Assembly: GCA_965644295.1 (NCBI GenBank)
Contig: CBFFRP010000125.1
Location: 1 to 64,000 of the forward strand
Direction: 5' to 3'
Source of the DNA: Paraphysomonas bandaiensis
Lineage: Eukaryota; Chrysophyceae
DNA: 64,000 nucleotides
Translations under genes and position numbers: made by a program
Part shown: positions 36,701-49,581 of the stretch, piece after piece
Position numbering within the stretch: the first letter of the stretch is position 1
How the letters are laid out: each line of letters begins with the position of its first letter
Notes under the pieces: model-generated
Told to the model about the DNA's origin: nothing
Seen by the model: the letters and a program-made list of their open reading frames with translations, nothing else
The model's database searches: none

Positions 36701-38198
36701 CAAATCTAAATCTTATCCTCTTAGGTGGTGAGTGAACTTCCCATTGTTTTAAATATTGTAACATGTGCCGGCCTCTTGGCTTCAAAATATAGAGTAGTTT
36801 GCGCTGGCTTTCCGTGGCGTAGCATATGGCAGCTAACGGTACGGCCCGCAATATAGTCATGCGTGGTTTGACAGGTGATCCAATGGCCGATCTCATCTCT
36901 TCCGTGATAGAGACTGAGTCTTCGTCATTCATTTCATTCTCATCAATGTGTCCCATGCAATGTCGAGGGTGAGCCTTCAGACACACTAGGTGCCGTTCGT
37001 GAGGATCAGCCGTGGAGGACCACATCGGCCTTTCCCGTACACACCGTATTCGTTGTAAGGCACGCATTCCACGTATAACATTTTCTACTCGCTTCTTTAG
37101 CCCTGGGGTGCTCTCATTGGCCAACAGTACCAACGATTTCGTAACAAGGTCACAATGGGAGGAAGGGAATACTAGGCCGGTGATACGATGGCAGCGGAAC
37201 CATCGGCATACACCATTGTGCACAGTTATAACCATTCGGAACCACCACTGAATTCGTCGTGCTGCTCGCTCTCGTTTTTTTCTTGCTGTATATACCCTCC
37301 AATGAACTTGTATAACAGCAACCATCGGAGTCATTAAATTCAGTCGGAGAACCTCAATTTCACTGGCATATGTATCGTCCGCTTCTCGCACTATAATCTG
37401 CATCTCTGCCGCAACTCGGCGGTTAAGTAGAAACCTCCGCACGCGTGCCTGGAATTTAGATATACACAAGTGATATTTTTCTATTCGAACATATCGCATC
37501 CAAGAACGCAGTGATCGTTGTATAATACGCACAGGACTAAACATTTGACGTATGTGGAAAAGAGTGTGCGATTGGTAAGTAAGGACCCGTCGCAGGGACT
37601 CAACAGAGTCGCGCTTGTGACACACTCTAAAATACTTATGTACATACAAATACTTTGAACATGCTGCAAAACGTGATCCCGAGAATTTACCCCAACCAGG
37701 TAAAATTTCTTCATCAGAAACAATATGTTTATCCAATGCCACTAAAGCGGAATGGAGGCCAAATACTATGGATCGGTACTTCGTCAACTTGGTCACACGA
37801 TTGCCACTTAGATTTAAGTACTCAAGTGTCGGCAGGGCATTTTCTAATTGCTGAATACCTGACTCCTCCGTAATCAAATTGTGTGACAAGTCTAGAAACT
37901 TTAAACTTGTCAGTGTTTGAATGCAAAGGGGGACTGTTGTTATGAGGTTATCAGCCAAACAAGCAAACCACAATTGAGTGCAATTTTCCAGAATATTTCC
38001 ATTGTGTAAATGACAACTTCGAAGTTCTAACTGAAGTAAACGTCCAGATATTTGATAAAATGGTTCAAAATATGTTGTTTGATAAAAATATACATAAAAA
38101 GGAGTGATAATCGCTGTGTTATTGATATCAGTCTTCTTATTTGTACATGAGACACCAGTGACGCCATGAATATCCGTATTTTTACTATCAATTTTCAT
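33728..38198 (-). CDS. Large LRR / IQ-motif protein, probably cytoskeletal or axonemal
   Basis: Two exons, 38198-35695 and 35645-33728, with a 49-nt intron. They encode 1473 residues.  Residues ~50-150 are SDS22-like leucine-rich repeats (LTSLKFLDLSHNLI, LPTLEYLNLSGNRVTKL). IQ-type calmodulin-binding motifs are spread through the middle: VAVIQVHWRVYTARKKR with ARRIQWWFR, and AAIEIQRIWRGHHIRR with AAIAIQRCWR. The last ~600 residues are disordered with a long charged helix (LKQEKLKKTKEAHETKERDL) and basic segments. LRR plus IQ architecture is typical of centrosomal and ciliary proteins such as the LRRIQ and CEP97 types. Calmodulin or centrin binding is inferred. I cannot assign a one-to-one orthologue. 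The gene is divergent from NAC-beta, 726 bp away. Confidence 0.8.
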
Positions 38199-38924
38199 AA
38201 TATTAGAATAAAAATATAAGAAATATTAAAAAAATATATGATTTTAATGAATTGTATATGTATATAATTAACAGAACACTATACAATACATGAGTATATG
38301 GTACTCTAGTGTACTATAACAATAGGGGTGTATGTACCCATCATCTTATAGTTATAAGAGGTGTTATAGAGGTCATGTAAGAATAGATTGGTTCATAGGA
38401 CAGTATTCTCTTGTTTTGATAGGTAAGTCTCTTAATAGAATGTCAATCTAGATATATTTATGATGAATTGATTTGTAATATATGCAACTTAGTGTTAACG
38501 AGGATCTCTATACATTATATTCATATCTGATAATACACACACCTCACCCACATCTCTATATGAAAACCCACATTGGAGTGTGATATACGTTCACTGTATA
38601 CAATGTATTCCAGAAATCTAATATAAAAAAAACTGCTCAAGAAAATGACAAGAAAACTAGTCCTAATTTCAGTTTTTTCAATTCTAAAAACTGAAAGTGT
38701 CCCCGTAAGATTACATCAATTGACTGACTTAGAAGTAGGGGTTATATACGTCTATGGGGATATGGATGATATGCAATGGATGTTATGTGCCCTGTTTAAT
38801 TAACTCCCCTTGATACTATCTAGTGAGTTAATTGAGGCAATAGCAAGAAAACTCATATATATTTTGAAAGGTAAATTTCTTATGAGATGTTGGTTATATT
38901 TTATCCCTTATATAATGATATAGA
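38199..38924. promoter_or_regulatory. Divergent upstream region of LRR/IQ and NAC-beta genes
   Basis: 726 bp, AT-rich. No tetranucleotide array and no recognised motif. Confidence 0.35.
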
Positions 38925-39516
38925 ATGGCTGATATGGAGGAAGCTCGTGCTCGTATGATTGCCAAGAGATTTGGTGGGAACAAAGCCGGTGCCAGTACTG
39001 GTGGGGGTGGATCTGCCAGAAGAAAGAAGAAGACTGTTCATAAGACTCAAAATGGTAAAATATAAATAGGTTTTGTAGTTGTTGTTTAGTAATATACATA
39101 TATAGATGACAAGAAACTGTCCTCTGCTTTGAAGAAACTCAACCTCACCCCTATTTCTGGCATTGAGGAGGTGAACCTCTTCAAGGAGGATGGACATATC
39201 ATCCACTTCACTAACCCTAAGGGTATTATTTATTTGTTATGCTCAAGATTTTTATTAAAATATATTTGCAGTGCAAGCTTCTCTCCAATCCAACACCTAT
39301 GTTGTGAGTGGCAACGGTGAGACCAAGCAGTTGCAGGATCTTTTCCCTGGCATTCTCAGTCAAATGGGACAGGAGAACATGAATAGCCTGCGCCAGATGA
39401 TGGAGGCTATGGGTGGTGATGGCGCTGCTGCTGCTGGTGCCCCTGCCGATGGCAACGGCAGCGACGAGGATATTCCTGATTTGGTTGAGAACTTCGAAGA
39501 AGCTTCCAACAAATAG
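38925..39516 (+). CDS. BTF3: Nascent polypeptide-associated complex subunit beta (BTF3)
   Basis: Three exons: 38925-39054, 39106-39222 and 39272-39516. Introns are 51 and 49 nt. They give 163 residues, the usual size. The ribosome-binding basic motif [12 protein letters not shown] is present, followed by the NAC domain ([20 protein letters not shown], then the β-strand region [20 protein letters not shown]). The C-terminal tail is acidic and Ala/Gly-rich, ending [15 protein letters not shown], the conserved NAC-beta ending. NAC-beta pairs with NAC-alpha at the ribosome exit tunnel to shield nascent chains. All three exons are needed for the full domain, so the gene model is secure. GC3 is higher than in the neighbours, as expected for a highly expressed gene (impression only). 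Confidence 0.95.
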
Positions 39517-40363
39517 ACTCCCACCATTTAGCATATTTTAGTAGTATTTGGGTTTACTGCAAACTTGCTGTTGTAATAAATTAACTCATATGAAAATATC
39601 GATTGGGTGATTTCGCACCCAGGTTTCCAACAGTGCTGTGATTGTCGTCGGAATATGTGTCGTATGAATACTGCTGAGCTCATTTATGGTGTGTGACTTC
39701 AACTTTGTGATTTTGAGGAAGTGGTACATCAGGATCCCCTTGCCATTAATACCTTTTTTACATCTTGCAATATATTTTCAGCACTATCCGGATTAGATGG
39801 TGTCTATTCAAAATTTAACGATATTGATTGGTAGTTGAGACAATATAACAGCAGCAAATATTAATGAACTATAAGACTTGTTCAGTTATTTAACTTTACC
39901 CATCCTAATTTGTCGAATTTTAATAGACCCTGAAGAGTTGTAACAGAAGTAATGTTCACAATGCAATTACTGCAACACTGCAACATAACCGTTACTCTTC
40001 TTGTACTAGTTTTTTACATCATTTACTAAGATATTTCGTAGAATCGTACTGTCAGAGCGAGTGCCAACATGTATAACCCAATACAGTTCGCTGCAGTATA
40101 TGCTCTGACAATATTTGTCTTGTGATGAGTCAAGATACTTTGAAATTGAATGTTGGAAGCAGATAACAGAATTTGCTGTCGCTATTCTACATAAATACAT
40201 CGATACACCTTGGTAAGTTCTACTTGTTATTATGATAAGTAAAGCATACACTCAATCCGTTACACAGATCGAGTGTTACATTGCATCCTACTAATATACG
40301 CTGGGCATTCCTAGAATAGCAATGCCTTTAGAAGAAACAGAAACAGTACCACACACAAAGTAA
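39517..40363. other. Convergent intergenic spacer
   Basis: 847 bp between converging genes; AT-rich, no supported feature. Confidence 0.4.
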
Positions 40364-41792
40364 CTAAAGGCTCTGAACAAATTTATCAAGAAAAACAGAA
40401 GCTGTTGCACCTACAACTAAACCAGAATTTAAAGTGAATCCCGTAAAGGTTCCTGCAAGTCCTGTATATCGAGGATCTACCCAGTCATTGACAAGTAAAA
40501 TCGAAAGCGACCCCAAGTAACCGTTAGTATAACCCAGAATAGAGATGAACAGTACAGACCAGATATCGTTGGTGAAAATCCAACCTTTTACAGAACATAT
40601 GAGAAGGGGTATAAAAAGAGTACGGAGAACAGCAAACACCCAGATATTGTCCTTCGTGATTATCCAGCGGTACTCTACTAATAGTCTTCCTGTGCAGTCC
40701 ATTGCAGCAAACAGAAATAGAAGGATCAGAGACCACCAACGTGTCTCTTGAAGATACGGAAAATTATAACTGGGTACTTCGGTAGTGAGGGCAGGCCACA
40801 CAGCAAGAGTGGTGAAAAATATGTTAAAAACTACTGCCAGGGCAGGCAGAACAGTACAAAATACATGGTAGCGGTGGGCGAAACCCTCCTCCTCATCTTC
40901 AGAATTAACAGATGATGGAGGGATTTTGCTGGGACTATCAAAAGTGGAGTTACCCTCCTCGATCGCTTGGTAAGTGTGATGCGTTCGCACTGGGCTCGTG
41001 AGGAGATGGGTCATCTGATTTGAGGGCGGCGGGGACGTAGTGAGAGCACTTCTTGATGCAGGAGACAAACCGAAACGAACATGCCTCTTTGATAAGTCAA
41101 GTTGAAGCAGCAAATAGTACGCATACATACAAAATACAATCGTCCCAGCACCACAGTAAAAATATAACAAACTACTCGCAACCACCATTCGATCAGGGAA
41201 AACAAGTTTCGTGAATATACGATACACAGATCCAATCAAAGTACTCACTCCGATACCCAACTGAAATCCAGCTTGAATCGATTGCGGATACTAAATTGCA
41301 TATTATAAGCAGCGAAAACTAACAGAATAAATACAAACCTGAGCCGAAAAAGCAATGGCACAACTGTCTATCAGTGCCGTTACAACTGCTGCAATGGTAG
41401 TACTCACTATAATGATCCAAAAGTTAACATTCTCACTGAAGTGGCAAAACCATGTCGTTGGAACAAGAATAAGGACAAAAAGCTGTCCAGCAAACCCTCC
41501 GTATATTCGCTTTCTAAATACAGGCTCTCCCCCCACAAAAACAAATAATGCAATGACGGATAAGTTGACCCACATGTATGTATTAGTTATAGCAAATTCA
41601 ATATTAAAATCTGGAAATAATTCATTCCAATAGTCAACCTACGTATACAATGAACCTATCAGTGCTATAGATATGAGTGTTCATGCATCTCACCGGTTGG
41701 GTTAAAGCAGAAAACGGAAATAAGTATCCCACGCCTATAGCAATAAAGAGCATATAAGCAAGTCGCTCTTCTGCATCCATTTTATTATCCAT
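40364..41792 (-). CDS. Equilibrative nucleoside transporter (ENT/SLC29 family)
   Basis: Moves nucleosides or nucleobases across a membrane. Three exons on the minus strand: 41792-41694, 41638-41339 and 41290-40364. Introns are 55 and 48 nt. They give 441 residues, near the ENT norm. The first helix carries the family motif GVGYLFPFSALTQPVDYW, followed by further hydrophobic helices. A cytosolic loop of ~70 polar residues (from about SKRHVRFGLSPASR) separates the N- and C-terminal halves. The last helices end with the ENT-typical LGYTNGYLGSLSILL and a Gly/Ser-rich final span. About eleven membrane segments are expected and I can count roughly that many hydrophobic blocks. Substrate and membrane location cannot be read from the sequence. 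Confidence 0.88.
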
Positions 41793-42924
41793 TATACTTT
41801 AATCTATATTACTATCCAGTTGTTGTATGTGTATATGACTCTATGAATGAAATCCATTCCAATCTACATACACATACAGACATATATATATATATATGGA
41901 CACTCTCAACCAGTCACTTCATATTAATGGGGTAAACCGCACAATATGTAACTTGAAAATACGGAGGATTTTACATCCGTATTACGGATCTCTTTCCGGA
42001 TCTGCTTAACTTCGTACATCCTTCCATATAAACCGTCAAATTTCTCATTTTTTCTATATATATTTTCAGTGTTTTCATTCACCAAACCCGAAAATCAGTG
42101 ATAATCATACCAAGTACAATAAATATATAGAATATCTATGGTGTCCAATTCTAGACCCTTATATATGAAAAATCACGTTTACATTAAGACATTAAGATAT
42201 CCAGGCAATATACAGCAATATATGCATCTTAGTGATATAACTCCGCACATGATATGTCATATGGTGTTAAATTAATCTCAAACCCAGCTCTACAAAAGAT
42301 AGATGATGCTTGTACATTGTGCATGTACCGTTAGTACTCTAATAACGGGGAAGATTGGCTTCTATTGATGGTCTTCAGGTTCCGGTTCATACGGCGTTTT
42401 GTACACAACTAGCAAATAGCATAACAATAACATCTCTTCCTCTAGCTGACTGATGCTGCACTCACAATGAATTATCAAAAAACTACTTTGTGTGTAGTAT
42501 TTACTATACGCATTAGTGCCTTGTAGAAATATGCTTGTTCCTCGCTAAGTTGACAACAAAAGTTTTCTTTGATGCCCAACTGGCATCAAACATGTGGAGG
42601 ATGTGTATTCGACTGGCTTGTCTAGTATATGGTAGATGCTTATCTGGCTTGACTAGTTTTCATCTAGCTACTAGTATGGTTCTGACTCTTGAACGCCTAT
42701 CGCTAAATAAACAGACATTTACAACTATTAATACTCGATAGGCGAAACTGTCATTCTATAAGTAATTCTATATCATATAATTATTTTGTATTCGAATAGC
42801 TTACTCCATAGGTAGTATGTAGTAGCATAAAAATATTAGGTACTTCGAGTTATTACGCGCACAATACAGCCACAATAATTCTACAACAACTAGCAACTAC
42901 AGGTAAGTGACATGTAAAAAAGTA
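41793..42924. other. Intergenic region, nothing recognised
   Basis: 1.13 kb of AT-rich sequence upstream of the transporter and downstream of the USP-like gene. TATA dinucleotides occur at about 41880-41900. No gene or repeat supported. Confidence 0.4.
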
Positions 42925-44245
42925 TTAATCACACAAGGCAATCGTGCACGGTGAAGACGCCACACACTCCATTGACACCTCACGGTGAACTCCTCGTCTC
43001 AAAACCATCATATCCACATTTTCTTCAAGCGCAATGGTGCACAGGTCTTGCGCAACTGTTTTCGTTTTATCATGGCGGTGGATTCTAGTAGAACCTGATG
43101 AAACACATTTACCCAAAATATCATTTCCTTATACCAATACTACCTTCTATTTGCGATATCTTTAGTAGTTCTAACATGCGAGCCTCAAGTGCAGCCACGA
43201 TCTCATCGTTCCACCCAACACGATTTGGCTCATGGGGGTTCTCCACTGCGCCAGCGACCCATCGGCTCCGCGTGCCCATACCAAATCTTGTATCTCGTGT
43301 GTCACCACAAGGATCGCCGTTGTCCACCACGCTGCAGAACACTACCACATCACCTGGCTTGATAAAACTTAAACACTTCACAAACAAGTCATCGATCGCA
43401 TCTATGTCCTTCACACATATAAGAAGCTTTCGAATCATATGAGTAGAGGTAAAGGGGCGAATTCTGGAACAGCTCTTGACAAGGACTACAATGTAGTCAG
43501 TCTTCCACGTTGCCCAGGCAGCAGTAATAGACAGATTCTCAGTGCCCGTAAAATTGGCATCAATACCTAGCACTAATATATGACAGTTATTCTTGAGCAT
43601 TGTCTCTTCAACATGGTCCACGATTTCTGAAGTTGCCCGCGGCTGAAGAACATCTATCTGAAAGCTATCCGTATGGATTTTATATTGATCTCGACATCGT
43701 CTTTCTAGGTCCACAGGAAGGTGAGTCTGGATCATAGCAGCATTCAGCTTTTTACTTCCAGCCACTTGAAGAGCAGCTACAATACAGGTTCCATGGTGAT
43801 GAAGGTGGGTCGCACAATCGAGTGCTACATAGGAAGGTCGAGACCCATCTGCTAGTACCATCACATTGGTCTTTTTAATAGGAATACGGAACGTTTCCTC
43901 GTTTAACCTGTTGATCACACTGCACACACAATTGTATAAATCTCTTGCCTCTAGGCCACCAGTTTGAACCGCTGTCTCATAATCAAAACCATCTTCCAAG
44001 GTTTTGGAATATAAAGCACTGGCAACATCATTAGATACTTGATCACTTTTCATTGTGCCTAATTTATTAATACACGCACTAAAGTTATCCAATAGCAACG
44101 CTACAGTCCCATCATAGTTGGATGGTGATGAGGCCTTGTATATCGATTTCTCATACGAGATTGGTACTTGGAGTAATACTCCAACAGCTTCCACTAACTT
44201 AACCAAAGCATCTGATGGCTTTGAAACATTGCTTATGAAAGACAT
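42925..44245 (-). CDS. Two-domain universal-stress-protein-like protein
   Basis: Two exons on the minus strand, 44245-43144 and 43094-42925, with a 49-nt intron. They encode 423 residues. An N-terminal segment of ~130 residues of unknown type is followed by two consecutive alpha/beta units that look like USP domains. The first starts NVMVLADGSRPSYVALDCA and contains ILVLGIDANFTG. The second starts RKLLICVKDIDAIDDLFVKC and ends with VDMMVLRRGVHREVS in exon 2. USPs are Rossmann-like; the ATP-binding kind carries G-2x-G-9x-G(S/T). That glycine motif is not clear in either unit, so nucleotide binding is doubtful. The ATG at 44245 is chosen because the upstream sequence lacks another in-frame ATG. 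Function is inferred weakly from the fold. Confidence 0.6.
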
Positions 44246-44919
44246 GACAGTGTTGCACACAGAGATCTGTGCTGGGTTTGAAAACTTTATTGTTTGTTTG
44301 AATATGCAAGTATGGTATATAGTTTAAGATGTGGTGGTAGAGCTGTATCCTATAAAGTATGTTGGAGGTATATGTGCATATTCAGTTAACAGGGCTGTAC
44401 TATGTATAGCCAACTGCTGCTGTGTCTTGTACTTCTCAGTTACAACAGTGATGACTGCTGTATAACGAATTATATTACCGGCTACGTATATCCGTTAAAC
44501 GTCCGTTAGGACAATATAGCTGTATATGTGTATGTATGTATGTATGTATGTATGTATGTATGTATGTATGTACGTATGTATGTATGTATGTATGTATATG
44601 TGTATGTATGTATGTATGTATGTATGTATGTATGTATGTATGTATGTATGTATGTATGTATGTATGTATGTATGTATGTATGTATGTATGTATGTATGTA
44701 TGTACGTGTATGTATGTATGTATGTATGCATGTATGTATGTATGTATGTATGTATGTATGTATGTATGTATGTACAGTGTGTTCAAATATGGATTTGTAG
44801 TTCCACACAGGAAACCATTGAGCCGATCTCGCCAAAACTCACCCCTTCACCACAATCACTTGAAACTGGTAAAGAGATACAACTCAACAGTTGTTCTCTA
44901 TCCAATAGCACAATCAACA
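44246..44919. promoter_or_regulatory. Divergent upstream region of USP-like gene and ALG3
   Basis: 674 bp containing ACTGCTGTATA (44454-44464) and a TATG array, the same combination as in the 9867-10594 spacer. Confidence 0.4.
44525..44775. repeat. (TATG)n tetranucleotide microsatellite, about 0.25 kb
   Basis: About 60 TATG units with several interruptions (TACG, ATGTGT and CATG variants). It ends about 145 bp before the ALG3 start. Confidence 0.95.
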
Positions 44920-46642
44920 ATGGAAATAATACGTAAAAATAAGAATATCATCGTATTGTTATGCATACTGGCAGTTGAGGCGATCCTCTGCACTTTAATT
45001 ATTCATAAAGTTAAATGTATGAACTTCAATAAAAATACTTCTATTATAATTGTTTTTTATAGATACTGAAATTGATTGGATTGCTTATATGCAAGAAGTG
45101 GAGGGGTTTCTTCAAGGCGAGCGCAACTACTCGAACCTCAGAGGAGACACGGGGCCTCTAGTTTACCCTGCCGGGTTTGTGTATATATTTTCGATAATAA
45201 GATTTCTGACCGACAGCGGTGAGAATATAGTAAAAGGTAATGAACTGAATGTGCAATTATTCATTATTTATTTTAACTTTTTAACAGCCCAGTATATATT
45301 TGGAGCCTTATATATTGTGACACTGGCTGTGGTTATCAGATTATATCAGAAGGGACAGTCAATGCCAATGTATGTGTTGATTCCACTAATGCTGTCGAAG
45401 AGAGTCCATTCGATATTTGTTTTGCGGCTATTCAATGACTGCATTGCTGTATTGCTGGGATATGTAGCCATATATCTCTTCACCAAACGGAAGGTACGAA
45501 AACATTAAACTACAAGGCGAAGGATATGTTGTAGAAATCTTATAGAATGCTAGTGAAATTTCAATCTATACCTCACCACTTCCATGATCGCATGTGTTTA
45601 CTGTTTTCATTGTTGTTCTTGTCGTAGTGGCGAGTGGGGTGTTTGGCTTATTCCGCTGCAGGTGAGCCTTTGGAGATGAGATGATTTTTGTTTTTATTTT
45701 ATTCCTCAATGAATACAGTTTCTGTGAAGATGAATATGCTACTGTATGCTCCTGGTGTTCTTTTGGTCCTTCTCGCAGGCACGGGTCTGCAGGAGACCTT
45801 CCTATGTTTGTCTATTTGTGCGGCCTTGCAGGTCATCCTCGGCCTTCCATTTCTTACCACTTTCCCTGTGGATTATATAAAGAACTCGTTTGACCTGGGC
45901 CGAGTGTTCATGTACAAGTGGACTGTAAACCTCAAATTCCTTCCTGAAGATGTATTCACCAGTAAATCTCTGTCGCTTGGACTGTTACTGCTAACTGTAG
46001 TGGGTACGTATCGCAGTTCTTGAATTGTAATTATCTCATGGTTTCTTAGCGTTCGTGTTGTTTGCCATCAAGTGGGTTAAAGAGGTGCGTATAAAAATAC
46101 GTATTATTAAAATATGGGTGATTGCAAAACTGTTGTGTTTTAGATGTCATGTACTGCGAAACGAATAAACGACTCGAACTCGTCCTTAGCGATTATCGGT
46201 AAACACAAATTACACATGTATGTTTGATTTAACAATCACTGGGACATAGGCCCTCGAGACCTAGATTCCCATTTCATCATCGTCACAATATTCACCTCAA
46301 ATTTCATTGGCGTCACTTTCGCCCGTACACTCCACTATCAGTTCTACTGCTGGTACTTTCACACACTGCCGTATCTTCTTTGGCACTCACAGATGCCTCT
46401 GCTGGTGAAATTTGCTGTCTTGGGAGGGGTAGAATATGCATTCAATGTGTATCCTGCAACACCACTGTCCTCAGCGATATTACAGGTATGACAATATTTT
46501 ATGTTGCAAGCCTTTCGATTGATGCTTCTCCTTTCAGTTATGTCACTTCACACTTCTTTTGGCATTGTACTTCGCGCCTATTCCTCAATTCATAAGTGGA
46601 AATGACAATAAAAAATCGAGTGAAGCTAAGAAATTAAAATAG
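44920..46642 (+). CDS. ALG3: ALG3, dolichyl-P-Man:Man5GlcNAc2-PP-dolichol alpha-1,3-mannosyltransferase
   Basis: Adds the sixth mannose to the lipid-linked N-glycan precursor on the lumenal side of the ER. Nine exons: 44920-45016, 45063-45236, 45288-45493, 45628-45661, 45719-46003, 46050-46084, 46144-46198, 46250-46485 and 46538-46642. All joins keep frame and give 408 residues, slightly shorter than typical ALG3. Signature segments are YTEIDWIAYMQEV (built across intron 1), YSNLRGDTGPLVYPAGFVY, LSKRVHSIFVLRLFND, WRVGCLAYSAAVSVKMNML and SNFIGVTFARTLHYQFYCWY. Many hydrophobic spans fit a multi-pass ER protein. The lysine-rich C-terminus (KKSSEAKKLK) is compatible with ER retrieval. Its presence implies that the organism builds N-glycans beyond Man5. 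Confidence 0.93.
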
Positions 46643-47460
46643 CATTATGTTAGATGATTTATTAATTAATTAGGATATTGGGTTGGTATTGGGAGAGATG
46701 ATATCGCAATGGCATGAAATTTCGAATGCAAATGGCATCAGTTGCACTGAATGTTATCGATATGCACTTGAATATTAAGTTAAACTGTTGGTATGATGTG
46801 ATCTAGTTGTTAAATGGAGCATATAAGTGGCATATATTATTCTACGAAACAGTTGTAACATATGCTGGTCGAAGTAGACAGTAGACTGCCATTCCAATAT
46901 ACTATACGGCTCTGGTCTCTTCCACAACAACAGAACTAAATCGTTTTCTTACTGACAGCGCCTTGCAGTCTTTACATGTTCTGTCACACATTTTGCCCAG
47001 CCGTTTACATATCCATATCTACATATCTGTATCTATACCATCATAGGTAGTATAAATTTTAGAATATATTACATAAAAAAGCCTTAGGTCGCTGAATTTC
47101 CCCCTTTTAATTAGAAAAACAGGGTATTCTACAACATTATCCTCATTAAATGCCTGGTTTTAGCACATTGAGATGCAGTTTTTAGTCTAGAAGTACGAAA
47201 TTTCTTCCATTCTATGCAGCGTGTGTACTGGTATACCATATAGCTACAGTACAGGAGTACATTCACTGCAGTGGAACACCATATACATGCAGTATGTTGT
47301 CTACGTATATCTCCATATATATATGTGTGTATATACATACAGCAGTATGGTATGTATGTGTATATATAGCTATATATTCATCATTAATACTTACACACTA
47401 TTCTAGTTTCATCTTTACATACCTGTGCACAACAACTTAAATCAATCATCAACTAACATC
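46643..47460. other. Intergenic region upstream of PRP31
   Basis: 818 bp, AT-rich. The word ACAGCAGTAT (47339-47348; ATACTGCTGT on the minus strand) sits about 115 bp upstream of the PRP31 start among TATA/TATG-rich sequence. No gene seen. Confidence 0.4.
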
Positions 47461-48969
47461 ATGGCAGGTACATTAGCTGATTCATTTCTAGATGATTTAG
47501 ATGAATTAGAGGGAGATTCAGATCCTGATACGAACACAAATAATCAAACTCTTACAGGTGGAACAGATGATCTTATGGGTGATTTGGATGATAGTGATAG
47601 CGATAGTGATGAAGAGGATGATAAGTTTGAAGATCTAGATGTGGTATTGGGGAAAATGGCGTCATCGAAAGCATTTAATGGGGTCTCTCAATTAAGAATA
47701 TCAGAAAAATACAGAAATCATATGAATGCTGTAGAAAATGCACTTGCTGAACCTGCTGAATCGACTGTAGGAGGTTCCCTTGCTGCAGATCCAGAATATG
47801 AACTTGTTGTTAATTGCAATTCTGTTATTTTTGAAATTGATGATGAGATCAGTAATATTCATCGTTATGTGGTGGACTTGTATAGCAAGAAATTCCCTGA
47901 GTTGGAGTCCCTTATTCCGAATAAAATTGATTATGTAAAAACTGTTCAGCGTATTGGAAATGAAATGGATATGACTCTTATTGAACTGAATGACCTGCTA
48001 CCATCTGCCTCTGTGATGGTTGTATCTGTAACTGGCTCCACCACTAGTGGGCAGCCACTATCTCCATCGGACCTAGAAGACTGCTTCAAAGGATGCAATG
48101 AAGTGCTAAACTTGGATAAAGATAAGGCCACTATACTTCAGTACGTACAGAGTCGAATGAATCGAATTGCTCCGAATGTATGCATGTTGATTGGATCCCG
48201 TGTGGCAGCACAATTAGTAGGCATGGCGGGGGGCTTAGTCGCACTATCTAAGATTCCAGCATGTAACGTTCAGGTCATGGGTCAGGAGAGACGTAACATG
48301 TCTGGGTTTTCTAATTTATCTGCAATGCCTCATATGGGGATTATTCAGTACTGTGATGTAGTTCAAGAATGTCCCCCATTTCTTCGTAAAAAGGCTCTCA
48401 AGTTGGTTGCTGCGAAGGTGTCCATAGCGGCCCGTGTAGACTCGTACAACAACCACCCAGACGGTGCAGAAGGGTCTAGATTGCGGAAGGAAATCGAAGA
48501 TAAGATTGAAAAGCTGCAGGAACCACCTAAAGCCAAGACGAAGAAGGCCCTTCCTGTCCCCGAGGAGAAGAAGAAAAATCGACGCGGTGGAAAGCGAGTC
48601 AGAAAATTTAAAGAACGATTTGCAATGACAGAAATGCGGGCTGCTCAGAACAAGATTAACTTCACAACTAATGATGGAGAATATGGCGACAGTGCAATGG
48701 GGGTGGATATGGGTATGCTATCCTCCAAAGGGGCATCTGGAAAGCTTCGTGCTCCTCAGAAGAAAGAGGTGAAGCTTGCGAAGAAGCAAAAAACGATAAG
48801 CATGAGTTCTGGACAGACAAACGGTCTTTCTTCATCTCTTGTTTTTACACCTGTGCAGGGACTAGAACTCGTGAATCCTAATGCTGCTGCAGATCGTGTT
48901 AAGGAGGCAAACAAGAAATGGTTCGATACCAATAGTGGATTTTTGTCGGCTGCTCCGAAAATGAAATAG
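47461..48969 (+). CDS. PRPF31: U4/U6 small nuclear ribonucleoprotein PRP31
   Basis: Bridges U4/U6 and U5 in the tri-snRNP and is required for pre-mRNA splicing. It is a single exon of 502 residues, almost the length of the human protein. The start is MAGTLADSFLDDLDELEGDS, equivalent to the acidic N-terminus of PRP31. The Nop domain is clear at about residues 230-325: NVCMLIGSRVAAQLVGMAGG, then LSKIPACNVQVMGQERRNM and PHMGIIQYCDVVQECPPFLR. It is followed by the coiled RVDSYNNHPDGAEG region. The conserved C-terminal block is RRGGKRVRKFKERFAMTEMR, with QNKINF and later SGFLSAAPKMK. The lack of introns is striking in a window where nearly every other gene is split. Confidence 0.96.
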   Translation: MAGTLADSFLDDLDELEGDSDPDTNTNNQTLTGGTDDLMGDLDDSDSDSDEEDDKFEDLDVVLGKMASSKAFNGVSQLRISEKYRNHMNAVENALAEPAESTVGGSLAADPEYELVVNCNSVIFEIDDEISNIHRYVVDLYSKKFPELESLIPNKIDYVKTVQRIGNEMDMTLIELNDLLPSASVMVVSVTGSTTSGQPLSPSDLEDCFKGCNEVLNLDKDKATILQYVQSRMNRIAPNVCMLIGSRVAAQLVGMAGGLVALSKIPACNVQVMGQERRNMSGFSNLSAMPHMGIIQYCDVVQECPPFLRKKALKLVAAKVSIAARVDSYNNHPDGAEGSRLRKEIEDKIEKLQEPPKAKTKKALPVPEEKKKNRRGGKRVRKFKERFAMTEMRAAQNKINFTTNDGEYGDSAMGVDMGMLSSKGASGKLRAPQKKEVKLAKKQKTISMSSGQTNGLSSSLVFTPVQGLELVNPNAAADRVKEANKKWFDTNSGFLSAAPKMK

Positions 48970-49581
48970 GTTTTGTCTAGTCGAGTCAATTGATTTTACA
49001 TGTAGTATGCTTCTTATCCTGCTCAGGAAGTCTGGGTATTTAAATATTTTCAAGTAATAATATAGTAGAGAACATGCAATTGCAATGAATTTTTCACACA
49101 CACGGGAGAGAGAAGATTCCTTCGGAATCCAGTTTGTTATCACTGACGGGGTATATAATTTCTGAAAGAAAAAAAGATACACTAAAAAAACTATTATGTT
49201 GTTAATTTAACTAACATATTGTTGTCATCCCTGTATATATAGGAGGTTGGCTGTCATACTGTGCAGTATAGTACACAGTATATACAGTGTATGTTGGAAT
49301 ACGTATGGTTCTCTAAGATAGTACTATAGAATACGTTAAATACAATGTGAAAAACAGTAATACGTAGTCAATAGTCAAAGGTGCTATATAGCTATAACTG
49401 TGAAACTGAAGTATTATATCATGACGATTCAAGATACGGAAGTTGAGCAGTGGTTGACATGAACGAAATAATTTATCATGTTGTTGACATGTGTTACATG
49501 ACAACACACACAATTGTGTATACAATCATAATAAAGTAATCTATCTAGTTTTGACTAACTTAAACTTCTCTTCATCTGAAA
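48970..49581. other. Spacer between PRP31 and the mobile/viral island
   Basis: 612 bp, AT-rich, no supported feature beyond the PRP31 3' end. Confidence 0.4.
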
